Positions 1 through 7,855 of a DNA stretch of 53,142 nt are shown here, in pieces. The notes below the pieces were generated by a model. It saw only the letters and a list, made by a program, of their open reading frames with translations. It had not been told where the DNA came from and ran no database searches. Position numbers and translations under genes: made by a program. Position 1 is the stretch's first letter. The number at the start of each line of letters is the position of its first letter. The DNA is from Variovorax soli NBRC 106424 (GTDB taxonomy: Bacteria > Pseudomonadota > Gammaproteobacteria > Burkholderiales > Burkholderiaceae_C): positions 1 to 53,142 of the forward strand of contig NZ_BCUU01000029.1 of assembly GCF_001591385.1 (NCBI RefSeq), in the 5' to 3' direction.

Positions 1-1268
1 TGCCGCCGCTGCGCGGGCAGCTCGCCCAGGCGCAGGCCCAGCCCGTCCTGCGCTGCCGCCGGATCCATGACTGCCGCGGGCGCAGCATGGACGGCGGCAC
101 CCGGGTCCTGCATCCATTGCACCTGTGCGCTGCGCAGGGCGCCCTGGCGCCAGTAGGTGAGGGTGCTGCTGCTGCCCGGCATGCGCTGCGCAATCTGCTG
201 GAGCAGCTCGGGCAAGGCCGCGACCGGGCGGGCGTCGATGGCCGTCACCACGTCGCCCATGGCCAGCCCGGCTCCCTGTGCCGCGCCGCCGGGCTCGACC
301 TTGGCCACCAGCACGCCGACGGTCGCCTGCGGCAGGCCGAAGGACTGGGCCAGCGGCGGCGTCAGCGCCTGCAACTGCGCGCCCAGACGCACGCGCGGCA
401 CGCTACCGCCCGACGAGAGCAGCCGCGCCATCGACCGCATGGCCAGGTCGATGGGCACGGCGAACGACACGCCCATGAACCCGCCCGAGCCGGTGTAGAT
501 CATCGAGTTGAGCGCCACCACCTCGCCGCGGCTGTCGAACAGCGGGCTGCCCGAGCTGCCGGGGTTGATGGGCACGTCGGTCTGGATGTAGGGCACCTCG
601 CCCGCGCCGCCGATGAAGCGGTTCTTGGCGCTCACCACGCCGCTGGTCACGCTGCCGCCGAAGCCGAACGGTGAGCCGATGGCGGCCACCCAGTCGCCCG
701 GTCGCAGCCGCGACGAACTGCCGATGGGCGCCACCGGCAGGCCGTGCGCGTCGATGCGCAGCAGCGCCACGTCGCCGCGCGGGTCGCTGCCCACCAGCCG
801 TGCGCCAAAGCGGCGCCCGTCGGCCAGCCGCACCTGCGCTTCCTCGGCGTTGGCCAGCACGTGGGCGCTGGTCATGATCAGGCCGTCGGCGGCGACGATG
901 AAGCCGGACGCCAGGTCTCGGACCTGGGGTGCCTGCGCATACGGCGTGCCCGTGGGCAGCGGCCATGCCAGGCGGTCGGCGAATTCGCCGTCGGGCATGA
1001 ACTCGGCGCCGGTTTCTGCGTCCGTGTCGGAGGTGCCGCGCCAGCCGCGCAGCGTGTGGATCTCGACCACCGCGGCGCTGCGGCTGGCCACCAGCGCCGA
1101 GAAGCCGTGGCCCTGCTGCACGGATGACGGGGCGGCGGCCGCCTTGACGGCGGGATGGTGCTGTGCCCAGGCCGGCTGCGCGACAACGCCCCCGCCGGCC
1201 AGCAAGGCAGCACCGGCCAGGGAAAGCAACATCGTCATCAGCAGCGGCGGCATGAGCGCGCGGGCCAT
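1..1268 (-). CDS. HtrA/DegP-type periplasmic serine protease (3' end off the window)
   Basis: The frame is open from an ATG at 1268 to the left edge, so the C-terminus is missing. The N-terminus has a hydrophobic stretch ending in PAWA-QHH, a good Sec signal with an Ala-x-Ala cleavage site. A trypsin-like S1C domain follows with the triad His136 (TSAHVLAN), Asp166 (GDVALLRID) and Ser239 (NPGSSGSPLFD). The usual HtrA sequence at the serine is GNSGGPL; here it is GSSGSPL, and the nucleophile is intact. After about residue 290 comes a PDZ-like segment (LGAQLQALTPPLAQSFGLP, then GVLVAKVEPGGAA), as in DegP/DegQ, which degrade misfolded envelope proteins. An internal ATG at 1253 would give an equally good signal peptide; neither start has a clear ribosome site. 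A second PDZ domain may lie outside the window. Family assignment is firm; the exact paralogue is not. Confidence 0.93.
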   Translation of the reverse strand, partial: MARALMPPLLMTMLLSLAGAALLAGGGVVAQPAWAQHHPAVKAAAAPSSVQQGHGFSALVASRSAAVVEIHTLRGWRGTSDTDAETGAEFMPDGEFADRLAWPLPTGTPYAQAPQVRDLASGFIVAADGLIMTSAHVLANAEEAQVRLADGRRFGARLVGSDPRGDVALLRIDAHGLPVAPIGSSSRLRPGDWVAAIGSPFGFGGSVTSGVVSAKNRFIGGAGEVPYIQTDVPINPGSSGSPLFDSRGEVVALNSMIYTGSGGFMGVSFAVPIDLAMRSMARLLSSGGSVPRVRLGAQLQALTPPLAQSFGLPQATVGVLVAKVEPGGAAQGAGLAMGDVVTAIDARPVAALPELLQQIAQRMPGSSSTLTYWRQGALRSAQVQWMQDPGAAVHAAPAAVMDPAAAQDGLGLRLGELPAQRR

Positions 1269-1361
1269 GCCGCTTGGATTGCGCCCGGCCCTTGCAAATT
1301 CCCGAAAGCCGCCGCGCCGTGTGCCGGCCGATCGACGGCGGGCGGCCGCCGGCGCGTCCTG

Positions 1362-1586
1362 TCAGTGCATCAGGCTGGGCTGCACCCGCGGCCAGGCGGT
1401 TTCGCGGCCCATCATGGCGCGGGCGTAGAGGTAGTTCTGCAGCGCCCGCTCGCTCAGGTTGTTCATGTCGACCTGGCCCTGCGCATCGCATGGGAAGACG
1501 AATCCGCGATGGCCGGCAAAGAGGGGCTCGAAGCGCAGCTCCCAGCCTGCGATGGCGGTGTGGATGGCCGATGACGTGTCGAGCAT
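1362..1586 (-). CDS. small conserved-looking hypothetical protein, 74 aa
   Basis: I do not recognise a named family. The ATG at 1586 has an excellent ribosome site (AAGGAGG, 8 bases upstream), which is why I prefer it to a longer version of the same frame starting at 1664. The product is soluble and mixed in composition: MLDTSSAIHTAIAGWELRF, an FPCDAQGQVDMNNLSER segment, then NYLYARAMMGRETAWPRV. No signal peptide or membrane segment is visible. It lies 93 bases upstream of the protease gene on the same strand, so co-transcription is possible. The strong start signal and balanced sequence argue for a real gene; its function is unknown. Confidence 0.75.
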   Translation of the reverse strand: MLDTSSAIHTAIAGWELRFEPLFAGHRGFVFPCDAQGQVDMNNLSERALQNYLYARAMMGRETAWPRVQPSLMH

Positions 1587-1743
1587 GGCGAGCCTCCTTG
1601 GCGCTCTTTTTCCAGCGCCTGGGTGAGGAGACTGCCACCCGCAACTGGGCAGTTCGTCCCTCAATGGGAGGACGAGACAGCTTGACTGGCTTTCAAGCCA
1701 GGGGCGTCGGTCTTACGGCCTATTGCTTCTTCAGATGGACGGG

Positions 1744-1779
1744 AGGCGGCAGCAGGCCATGCGGCCTTTGCCGCCGCCT
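1744..1779 (-). terminator. imperfect hairpin after the CBS gene
   Basis: An outer stem AGGCGGC/GCCGCCT and an inner stem AGGCC/GGCCT around an ATGC loop lie just 3' of the CBS gene stop. No T-run follows on the minus strand, so intrinsic termination is uncertain. Confidence 0.35.
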
Positions 1780-1783
1780 TCGC

Positions 1784-2224
1784 TCAGTGCATCGCCTGCT
1801 GCGAATGTGCGCCGCCGGGCGTCGAAATGCCGGCCACCGCGCGGCCGGTCTTCTTCTCGTCTTCGCAGGCGGCCACGTCGCTGATGGAGACGATGCCCAC
1901 CAGCCGCTTGTCGCGGTTGACCACGGGCAGCCGCCGCACCTGGATGTGGCCCATGTTCGCGGCAATGTCGTCCAGGTCCTGGTCATCGAAGCAGTACCGG
2001 ATCTCGGAGGACATGATCTCGCGGACCTTGGTTTCCGCAGGCAGGCCCCGGGCCACGGCGCGCACGGCGATGTCGCGGTCGGTCACCATGCCCACCAGGC
2101 GATCGTTCTCGCCGACGGGCAGGGCGCCCACGTCGCGGGTCGCCATGGCGCGGGCGGCTTCCTGGATGGTCTCGTCGGGACTGACGAGCGCAATGTCGGT
2201 GCTCATCGCATCACGGACTTTCAT
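1784..2224 (-). CDS. CBS-domain pair protein
   Basis: This 146-aa protein is almost entirely a tandem CBS (Bateman) module. The first CBS runs from about residue 1 to 60 (MKVRDAMSTDIALVSPDETI, then DVGALPVGENDRLVGMVTDRD). The second runs from about 68 to 128 (VREIMSSEIRYCFDDQ, then QVRRLPVVNRDKRLVGIVS). Such modules bind adenine nucleotides and act as energy or stress sensors. In betaproteobacteria similar stand-alone proteins are often stress- or hypoxia-associated, but no partner is visible here. The ATG at 2224 has a strong AAGGAG site. The tail is short and polar. It is divergent from the erythromycin-esterase-family gene across about 320 bases that contain no other convincing gene. Confidence 0.9.
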   Translation of the reverse strand: MKVRDAMSTDIALVSPDETIQEAARAMATRDVGALPVGENDRLVGMVTDRDIAVRAVARGLPAETKVREIMSSEIRYCFDDQDLDDIAANMGHIQVRRLPVVNRDKRLVGIVSISDVAACEDEKKTGRAVAGISTPGGAHSQQAMH

Positions 2225-2548
2225 TCGAAAAACTCCTTCTTGCGCCTGATGGAACGCCAAGGGGTTGCGGGCGCACGCGGCCCTTGGCATGACGAACCAC
2301 CATGCGGCAAGGCGCGTACCTGCGGGCGGCCCCGCGCTGGCGCTGGATTCGGGGCCTGTGCGCTGCGCAACCCGCCCCACTTGCGGCATTCCTGACGGCA
2401 ACTGTTGCAGCGCGCAGCGGGCGGCAGAGGCCGGCGCGGACGGGCCGGGACCGCAGCGGGAACGACGCTTGCCGCACAGACAGACCGTGCTGGCCGAGGT
2501 TCGGCGGCGTGCCGCTGAGCCCCGCAGCAAGAAAGGAAGCGCAGGGCG
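2225..2548. other. divergent intergenic region
   Basis: This 324-base GC-rich gap separates the divergent CBS and erythromycin-esterase genes. It contains a short dyad GCAAC-T-GTTGC near 2398-2408. I see no convincing gene or consensus promoter. Confidence 0.4.
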
Positions 2549-3910
2549 ATGACGACCCAGGATGACGCGCAATTGGTCAACGCAATCCGCTCGGCGGCGC
2601 TGGCGCTGGACGAGAAGGGCGACGACTACCAGGCCGTGGTCGACCTCATCGGCGACGCGCATATCGTGCTGCTGGGCGAGGCGTCGCACGGCACCCACGA
2701 GTTCTATGCCGGCCGGGCGCGGATCACCCAGGCGCTGATCGAGCGCAAGGGCTTTCATGCGGTGGCCGTGGAAGGGGACTGGCCCGACGCGCACCGCGTC
2801 AACCGCTTCGTGCGCGGCCTGGGGCAGCAGAAAGACGACGCCTCGCCCGAGGAATCGCTGCGCGGCTTCCAGCGCTTTCCGACCTGGATGTGGCGCAACA
2901 CCGACGTGCTGGACTTCGTCGCCTGGCTGCACGCCCACAACCTGGCGCGGCCACCGCCCGGCCGCGCCGGCTTCTACGGCCTGGACCTGTACAGCCTGCA
3001 CAGCTCGATGGACGCGGTGCTCGACTACCTGGAATCTGCCCATCCGCAGGCCGCCGCCCTGGCCCGCGAGCGCTATGCGTGCTTCGACCAGTTTGGCGAA
3101 GACAGCCAGCTCTATGGCCTGCTGACCGGCGTGCGCGGCATGAAAGGCTGCGAGGACCAGGTGGTTGCCAACCTGGTCGACCTGCGCCGCCGTATTGCGG
3201 AGGACGTGCGCACTGCCGGCCAGGCCGATGCCGAAGACGCCTTCGACGCCGAGCAGAACGCCCGGCTGGTGGGCAACGCCGAGACCTACTACCGCACCAT
3301 GTACATGAGCGACGTGTCGTCGTGGAACCTGCGGGACGAGCACATGGCCCAGACGCTGGAGGCGCTGGAGCGGCATCTGGCAAAGACGGTCGGCCAGCAA
3401 CCGAAGATCGTGGTGTGGGCGCACAACTCCCATCTGGGGAATGCGCGGGCCACCGAGATGGGCCAGCGCCGCGGAGAACTCAACCTGGGCCAGCTCGTGC
3501 GCGAGCGCCACGGCCGCGATGACGCGGTGCTGGTGGGCTGGACCACGCACGACGGCAGCGTGACGGCCGCATCGGACTGGGGCGCGCCGGCGCAGCGCAA
3601 GCAGGTGCGGCCTTCGCGGCCGGACAGTTATGAGAACCTCATGCATGCCGCCGGCATCGGCCGGTTTGTGCTGCCGTTGCGGGAGGGGCCGCATGTGCAG
3701 GGGCTGGAGGCGCCCAGGTTGGAGCGCGCCATCGGCGTGATCTACCGGCCGGAGACGGAGCGGCACAGCCACTACTTCTTTGCGCAGTTGCCGCAGCAGT
3801 TTGATGCGGTGATTCACATCGACCGGACGCGGGCGGTGCAGCCGTTGGATGCGGGTGCGCATTGGGATGCGGCGCGGGAGGTGCCGGAGACTTATCCGTC
3901 GGGAAAGTAG
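2549..3910 (+). CDS. erythromycin esterase family protein
   Basis: This 453-aa protein matches the EreA/EreB-like fold family. The N-terminal signature GEASHGTHEFY (about residues 46-56) carries the Glu and His that form the catalytic or metal centre. VEGDWPDAHRVNRF follows near residue 75, and a later conserved VVWAHNSHLGNAR block (about residues 288-300) supplies another His. Family members hydrolyse macrolide lactones or related esters, but most chromosomal ones have no proven resistance role, and several occur with envelope or exopolysaccharide genes. The start is supported by AGGAAG eight bases upstream. Length is normal for the family. It is convergent with the exonuclease gene, separated by only 29 bases. 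Macrolide resistance cannot be claimed from sequence. Confidence 0.88.
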   Translation: MTTQDDAQLVNAIRSAALALDEKGDDYQAVVDLIGDAHIVLLGEASHGTHEFYAGRARITQALIERKGFHAVAVEGDWPDAHRVNRFVRGLGQQKDDASPEESLRGFQRFPTWMWRNTDVLDFVAWLHAHNLARPPPGRAGFYGLDLYSLHSSMDAVLDYLESAHPQAAALARERYACFDQFGEDSQLYGLLTGVRGMKGCEDQVVANLVDLRRRIAEDVRTAGQADAEDAFDAEQNARLVGNAETYYRTMYMSDVSSWNLRDEHMAQTLEALERHLAKTVGQQPKIVVWAHNSHLGNARATEMGQRRGELNLGQLVRERHGRDDAVLVGWTTHDGSVTAASDWGAPAQRKQVRPSRPDSYENLMHAAGIGRFVLPLREGPHVQGLEAPRLERAIGVIYRPETERHSHYFFAQLPQQFDAVIHIDRTRAVQPLDAGAHWDAAREVPETYPSGK

Positions 3911-3939
3911 CCAGGCGGGTCCTGGACTTGCTCGTCCCC

Positions 3940-4878
3940 TCACTTGGTGAAGTCGCGCTTGGCGTTGTAGTGCGATAGCGGTTCTGGGCGCTCCTCGGAC
4001 TTGGGCGCGGACCTGGGCGCGGACTTGGCAGCCGGTGCGCGGCGTTTCGCCGGGACAGGGCCATCGGGCTCGTTCGTGCGCTTGGCTGCCAGCGGCGTCC
4101 TCTTTGACCTGGTGGGCCGGAGCTCCGCCCACACGGGCGCGTGGTCGCTGGCGTTGTCCCTGCCGCGCTCCTCGCGGTCCACCCCAACGTTCTCGACCTT
4201 GAAAGACCGGCCGACCAGGATGTGGTCGATGCGCAAGCCTGCATTGCGTTCCCAGCGCTTGCGCCGGTAGTCCCAGAAGGTGAAGAACCGGTCCTTGGGC
4301 CTGGCGTCTTGCAGGGCATCGGTCCAGCCCTGGGACAGGATGGCTGCAAAGGCCTCGCGCGGCTGCGGCTGCAGGAGCGCGTCATCCCGCCAGGTGTCCG
4401 GCTTGTAGATGTCGGCGTCGGTGGGCACCACGTTCCAGTCGCCCATCAGAACGACGGGCTGCCCCGATTCCCACAGCGCTTGCGCTCGCTGGCGCAGCCG
4501 CTCGAACCAGCGCAGCTTGTAGTCGAACTTGGGGCCAGGTTGGGGGTTGCCATTGGGCAGGTACAAGCAGGCGAACAGCACGCCGTTGATGGCGGCCTCG
4601 ACATAGCGAGCCTCCTTGTCCTGGGCGTCGCCCGGTAGCGAGGTCGCGACCGGCAGCGGTTCGTGGCCGCGGGCGAGGAGGGCGACGCCGTTCCAGGTCC
4701 GCTGGCCGACAGCCAGGCACCCATAGCCCAGGGCCTGGAGGCGCTGCAGCGGGAAATCCTGCGTGGGCGTCTTGAGTTCTTGCAGCGCCACGACGTCCGG
4801 GCGCGTGCGCTCGAGCCAGCTGCACAGCAGGTCCAGCCGCCGGATGACGTTGTTGATGTTCCAGGTCGCGACGCGCAT
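3940..4878 (-). CDS. xth: exodeoxyribonuclease III with a basic C-terminal tail
   Basis: The endonuclease/exonuclease/phosphatase fold is complete: TWNINN (Asn7 region), ALQELKT with metal-binding Glu34, MGDWNVVPTDADIYKP with the catalytic Asp/Asn pair, RIDHILV, and the SDHAPV catalytic histidine. These act in AP-site cleavage and 3'-end repair. The core ends near residue 258, as in typical exonuclease III. About 55 extra residues follow, rich in Lys, Arg, Ala and Pro, ending in LSHYNAKRDFTK. That last peptide resembles the L-x-x-Y-x-x-KRDF motif at the start of the phosphoesterase domain of bacterial DNA ligase D. The ribosome site is weak. The gene lies 115 bases downstream of a LexA-box gene on the same strand, so damage-induced co-expression is plausible. 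Confidence 0.93.
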   Translation of the reverse strand: MRVATWNINNVIRRLDLLCSWLERTRPDVVALQELKTPTQDFPLQRLQALGYGCLAVGQRTWNGVALLARGHEPLPVATSLPGDAQDKEARYVEAAINGVLFACLYLPNGNPQPGPKFDYKLRWFERLRQRAQALWESGQPVVLMGDWNVVPTDADIYKPDTWRDDALLQPQPREAFAAILSQGWTDALQDARPKDRFFTFWDYRRKRWERNAGLRIDHILVGRSFKVENVGVDREERGRDNASDHAPVWAELRPTRSKRTPLAAKRTNEPDGPVPAKRRAPAAKSAPRSAPKSEERPEPLSHYNAKRDFTK

Positions 4879-4993
4879 GGTCTCGAATCTTGCAGGATTG
4901 CATGAGCATGGTGGTCAACCGGCATGGACGGATGCGCGTCGGGGCCGCAACTGTATGACGGCCCACGTCCTGCCTTGCTCGACGCCATCTGCG

Positions 4994-5371
4994 TCAGCCG
5001 GGAGAGGCGCAAGGGGGCGAGGTGGGCGAAGTGTGGGGCGAAGTGGGCGAGGGCGCCGGCACGCACCACCACGTCTGGCGATAGCGGTCCGCCTTGATGT
5101 TCTTGAGTCCGCGCCCGCGCGGATTGACTTCAGTGCCGGCGATGAGCACGCCCTTTCCGCGGATGCGCGTTACCCGGGCGCGGTCCAGCACCGGGATGAC
5201 GTAGCTCTCGCCATCGGGGCGCAGCAGCATGGCCACCATGACGCTGCGGCCGGGCCGGGAGTCGTGCAGGCGCTCGGTGAACAGCAGCTCGCCGTGCACG
5301 GGGTGGCGCTGCACGACCTCGCGCTCCAGCTTTTGACCCCGGGCGCGAAGGCGGTACACGGCACAGAACAT
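4994..5371 (-). CDS. small protein under a LexA box, function unknown
   Basis: The ATG at 5371 gives 125 aa: MFCAVYRLRARGQKLEREV, then HPVHGELLFTERLHDSRPGRS, MVAMLLRPDGESYVIPVLDR, and RGKGVLIAGTEVNPRGRG. I do not recognise a named family. The balanced sequence suggests a compact beta-rich fold up to about residue 106; the last 20 residues are a low-complexity Pro/Ser/Thr tail. The frame stays open far upstream, but the LexA box and a good -10 (TATACT) sit immediately before this ATG, so a longer protein is unlikely. No clear Shine-Dalgarno is seen, and the leader would be very short. The LexA box and the exonuclease III gene just downstream suggest a role in DNA damage response. Confidence 0.72.
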   Translation of the reverse strand: MFCAVYRLRARGQKLEREVVQRHPVHGELLFTERLHDSRPGRSVMVAMLLRPDGESYVIPVLDRARVTRIRGKGVLIAGTEVNPRGRGLKNIKADRYRQTWWCVPAPSPTSPHTSPTSPPCASPG

Positions 5372-5379
5372 GGCGATAG

Positions 5380-5395
5380 CTGTATGAACATACAG
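5380..5395. promoter_or_regulatory. LexA (SOS) box
   Basis: CTGTATGAACATACAG fits CTGT-N8-ACAG and is a perfect 6-4-6 inverted repeat; on the minus strand it extends to TACTGT, as in the E. coli consensus. It overlaps the putative -10 of the minus-strand promoter and lies 8 bases upstream of the ATG at 5371, an ideal position for repression. Confidence 0.85.
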
Positions 5396-5423
5396 TATAA
5401 CGAGGAGCGCGAGTTCCAACCAA
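5394..5423 (-). promoter_or_regulatory. putative sigma-70 promoter overlapping the LexA box
   Basis: Read on the minus strand, TTGGTT (5418-5423) and TATACT (5394-5399) are separated by 18 bases. The predicted transcription start falls inside the LexA box, giving a leader of under 20 bases. Confidence 0.55.
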
Positions 5424-5571
5424 CGAGAGAGTCTTGGGAAGTGTCCTGCGCAAAGCGCTCGTGGCCGGCGGCTCTCTGCTTCGCAGCGATAGCGGTCCTC
5501 CGACTCGGTGAGCGCGAATGACCGCAAGCTGCCCCCCCTGCGGCCATTCATTGTTCCCCTACCCCGTCGTG

Positions 5572-6486
5572 TCATCGGCGACGGACGGAACCGTAGGGCG
5601 CAAACACTTCCACCGTCCAGTCGACAAACGCGCGCAGCTTGGCGCTCATGTGCCGGCTGGTTGGGTAGGCCACTGACACGGGCATCGGCGGCGGCTCCCA
5701 GTCGGCCAGCAACTGGACCAGCGCCCCGCTCTCTACGTGCGGCTTCGCCATGAAGGCAAAGGTCTGCGCCACGCCAAGCCCGGTCAGCAGCGCCGTCAGG
5801 TGGGCCGTGCTTTCGTTGACGGCGATGACGGCTTGCCCATTGATCTCGACGCGCTCGTCGCCGCGTTCGTAGCGCAGCGGAAATGGACGCCCCGTGCTCG
5901 ACGAGAGATAGCTCACCACCCGATGCCCGTCGAGCAGATCTGCCGGCGTCGCGGGCGTGCCGTGGCGCTTCAGGTAGTCGGGCGTCGCGCAGGTCATGTA
6001 GGACATCTGCGCCACTCGGCGAGCCACCAGCGACGGGTCGCTCAGCACCCCGCCGCGCAGCACGCAATCCACCCCTTCGCCGATCAAGTGGACCGGCCGG
6101 TCGCTCACGCCAAGCTCGAGCAGGATGTCCGGGTAGCGCGCGTGGAACGCCGGCAGCCTGGGAATCAGGATCTGGTTGGCCAGCAAAGAGCCGATGTCCA
6201 CACGCAGACGGCCCCTGGGGCTGGCCTGGGCATTGGTGACATCGGCCTCGATGTCATCGATCTCGGCCAGCACCCGCGAGATGCGCTCGTAGTAGGCAGC
6301 GCCCTCCGGCGTCACCGTGACACGCCGCGTCGTGCGCTGCAGCAGCTTCACACGCAAGTGGCTCTCCAGTTGCTGGACCAGCTTGGTCACGCTGGGCTTT
6401 GGCATCTGCAGCAAGTCGGCCGCCCGCGTGAAGGTGCCGGCTTCGACGACCCGGGCGAACACGCGCATGGCTGCGATCTGGTCCAT
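5572..6486 (-). CDS. LysR-family transcriptional regulator
   Basis: This 304-aa protein has an N-terminal winged helix-turn-helix (MDQIAAMRVFARVVEAGTFT, then AADLLQMPKPSVTKLVQQLE) and a periplasmic-binding-protein-like effector domain. The RTTRRVTVTPEGAAYYERI hinge is typical of the CrgA/AaeR-like LysR group. It is divergent from an Ohr/OsmC gene and an SDR, with a T-N11-A dyad right upstream of its start, so it probably regulates itself and those two genes. The ATG at 6486 is the natural start for the family; the effector is unknown. Confidence 0.92.
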   Translation of the reverse strand: MDQIAAMRVFARVVEAGTFTRAADLLQMPKPSVTKLVQQLESHLRVKLLQRTTRRVTVTPEGAAYYERISRVLAEIDDIEADVTNAQASPRGRLRVDIGSLLANQILIPRLPAFHARYPDILLELGVSDRPVHLIGEGVDCVLRGGVLSDPSLVARRVAQMSYMTCATPDYLKRHGTPATPADLLDGHRVVSYLSSSTGRPFPLRYERGDERVEINGQAVIAVNESTAHLTALLTGLGVAQTFAFMAKPHVESGALVQLLADWEPPPMPVSVAYPTSRHMSAKLRAFVDWTVEVFAPYGSVRRR

Positions 6487-6493
6487 CGTCGGA

Positions 6494-6514
6494 TTATTGG
6501 CGAACTGGAAATAA
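6494..6514. promoter_or_regulatory. LysR-type operator, TTATT-N11-AATAA
   Basis: A perfect inverted repeat TTATT-N11-AATAA of the T-N11-A class lies 7 bases upstream of the LysR start codon, in the space shared with the divergent peroxidase gene. Confidence 0.55.
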
Positions 6515-6603
6515 AGATGTCCCGCCCACCGTCTTGGTCAGCGCGGGGTGCGATCCGACACTTCATGCCATCGCAACTCACCCAAACTGAAAGGGATTCC
6601 GAA

Positions 6604-7071
6604 ATGACCACCAAGATCCAAACCGTGCTGCTGACGGGCAAGACCCATACGACGGCCAGCCGCCGTGAGGGCGCCTCGCGCGACGATGACCGCGTCGACA
6701 TCCAGATGTCGATTCCTGGCAAGGCCGGCAATGAAATCACGCTCAAGGCGATCCAGTTGCATCCGACGGCGGAGCAGTTGTTCGCCGGAGCCTGGTCGGC
6801 CTGCTACACCGGTGCACTGGGCGTTGCAGCCAAGGCGAGGAAGGTGGCGCTGCCCTCCGACATGTCGGTCGACATCGAAGTCGACCTCGGCCAGACCGGG
6901 CACGCCTACTTCATCCAGGCCCGCATCGACGTCTGCATGCCGGGTGTCGCAACGGACGTGGCCGAGGCCATTGCGCATGCGGCGCACCAGATGTGCCCGT
7001 ACTCGAAGGCCGTTCACGGCAACATCGATGTCACCACGAGCATCGTTGCCGCGGAAGCCCTGGCAGCGTAG
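6604..7071 (+). CDS. Ohr/OsmC-family organic hydroperoxide peroxidase
   Basis: This 155-aa protein has the OsmC/Ohr architecture with two redox cysteines in the usual contexts: SACYTGAL near residue 70 and MCPYSKA near residue 132. The N-terminal strand (TVLLTGKTHTTASRREG) matches Ohr. These thiol peroxidases reduce organic and fatty-acid hydroperoxides using dihydrolipoamide-type reductants. The second motif usually reads VCPYS-N/Q-A; here it is MCPYSKA. The ribosome site AAAGGGA is acceptable. The SDR starts 35 bases downstream on the same strand, so an operon is likely. Control appears to come from the divergent LysR protein rather than an OhrR. Ohr versus OsmC subgroup is not settled. Confidence 0.9.
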   Translation: MTTKIQTVLLTGKTHTTASRREGASRDDDRVDIQMSIPGKAGNEITLKAIQLHPTAEQLFAGAWSACYTGALGVAAKARKVALPSDMSVDIEVDLGQTGHAYFIQARIDVCMPGVATDVAEAIAHAAHQMCPYSKAVHGNIDVTTSIVAAEALAA

Positions 7072-7105
7072 CTTTTCGCCACCGCTCACCCTCTCGGAGA
7101 ACAGC

Positions 7106-7855
7106 ATGTTCAAACCCCTCGCCAACAAGGTCGCCCTCATCACCGGCGGCTCACGCGGCATCGGCGCCGCCATCGCCCGCCGCCTGGCTAATGACGGCGC
7201 TGATGTCGCCATCAGCTATTCGGCATCTGCCGACCGCGCCGAGGCGCTGGTCAAGGAACTGAAGGAAGCGGGCGTGCGCGCCGCAGCTTTTCAGGCCGAT
7301 CAGGCAGACCCACTGCAGGTTGAAGCGCTGGTGAACAATGCCGCCCGGCATTTCGGCAGGCTGGACATTCTCGTGAACAACGCGGGCGTGTTCGTGGTCG
7401 GCCAGGTCGGCGCGCCCGACAGCGACGTCGCGGCCTTCGATCGCCAGTTCGCAATCAACGTCGGCGGCGTCGCTGCAGCCGTGCGCGCGGCAGTTCCTCT
7501 CATCAGCGATCAGGGGCGCATCATCTCGATCGGCTCCGGTGCCGCCGATCGCACTCCCTGGCCAGGAGTGGCCGACTATTCAGCAACGAAAGCAGCTGTG
7601 TCCGCCTACACTCGCGGCTGGGCGCGCGACCTCGCCCCGCGCGGTATCACAGTCAACACCGTGCAGCCGGGCTCGGTCGATACCGAGATGAATCCGCAGG
7701 GCGGCGATTTCGCGGCCGTGCAGAAGGCCGCCATTCCCCTCGGCCGCTACGGCCGGCCCGAAGAAATCGCGGCGGCAGTGGCTTTCCTCGCGAGGCCCGA
7801 CGCCAGCTTCATCACAGGCGTATCGCTCGATGTCGACGGTGGCGCGGGGGCATGA
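7106..7855 (+). CDS. short-chain dehydrogenase/reductase
   Basis: This is a classical 249-aa SDR. The Rossmann glycine motif is TGGSRGIG near residues 14-21, followed by NNAG at about 89-92, the active-site serine in SIGSGAAD, and the YSATK Tyr/Lys pair near 155-159. The C-terminal GVSLDVDGGAGA is the usual last strand. The Ser-Tyr-Lys triad indicates an active NAD(P)-dependent oxidoreductase, similar to FabG-like enzymes annotated as 3-oxoacyl reductases or glucose dehydrogenases. The substrate is unknown. The ribosome site GGAGA precedes the ATG. It follows the hydroperoxide peroxidase gene and probably shares its control. Confidence 0.92.
   Translation: MFKPLANKVALITGGSRGIGAAIARRLANDGADVAISYSASADRAEALVKELKEAGVRAAAFQADQADPLQVEALVNNAARHFGRLDILVNNAGVFVVGQVGAPDSDVAAFDRQFAINVGGVAAAVRAAVPLISDQGRIISIGSGAADRTPWPGVADYSATKAAVSAYTRGWARDLAPRGITVNTVQPGSVDTEMNPQGGDFAAVQKAAIPLGRYGRPEEIAAAVAFLARPDASFITGVSLDVDGGAGA

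Noticed and set aside
1784..4132. A 782-codon minus-strand frame spanning the erythromycin-esterase gene
   Set aside because: Only its last 146 codons match a known domain (CBS pair). The rest is antisense to a clear esterase gene and is an artefact of high GC.
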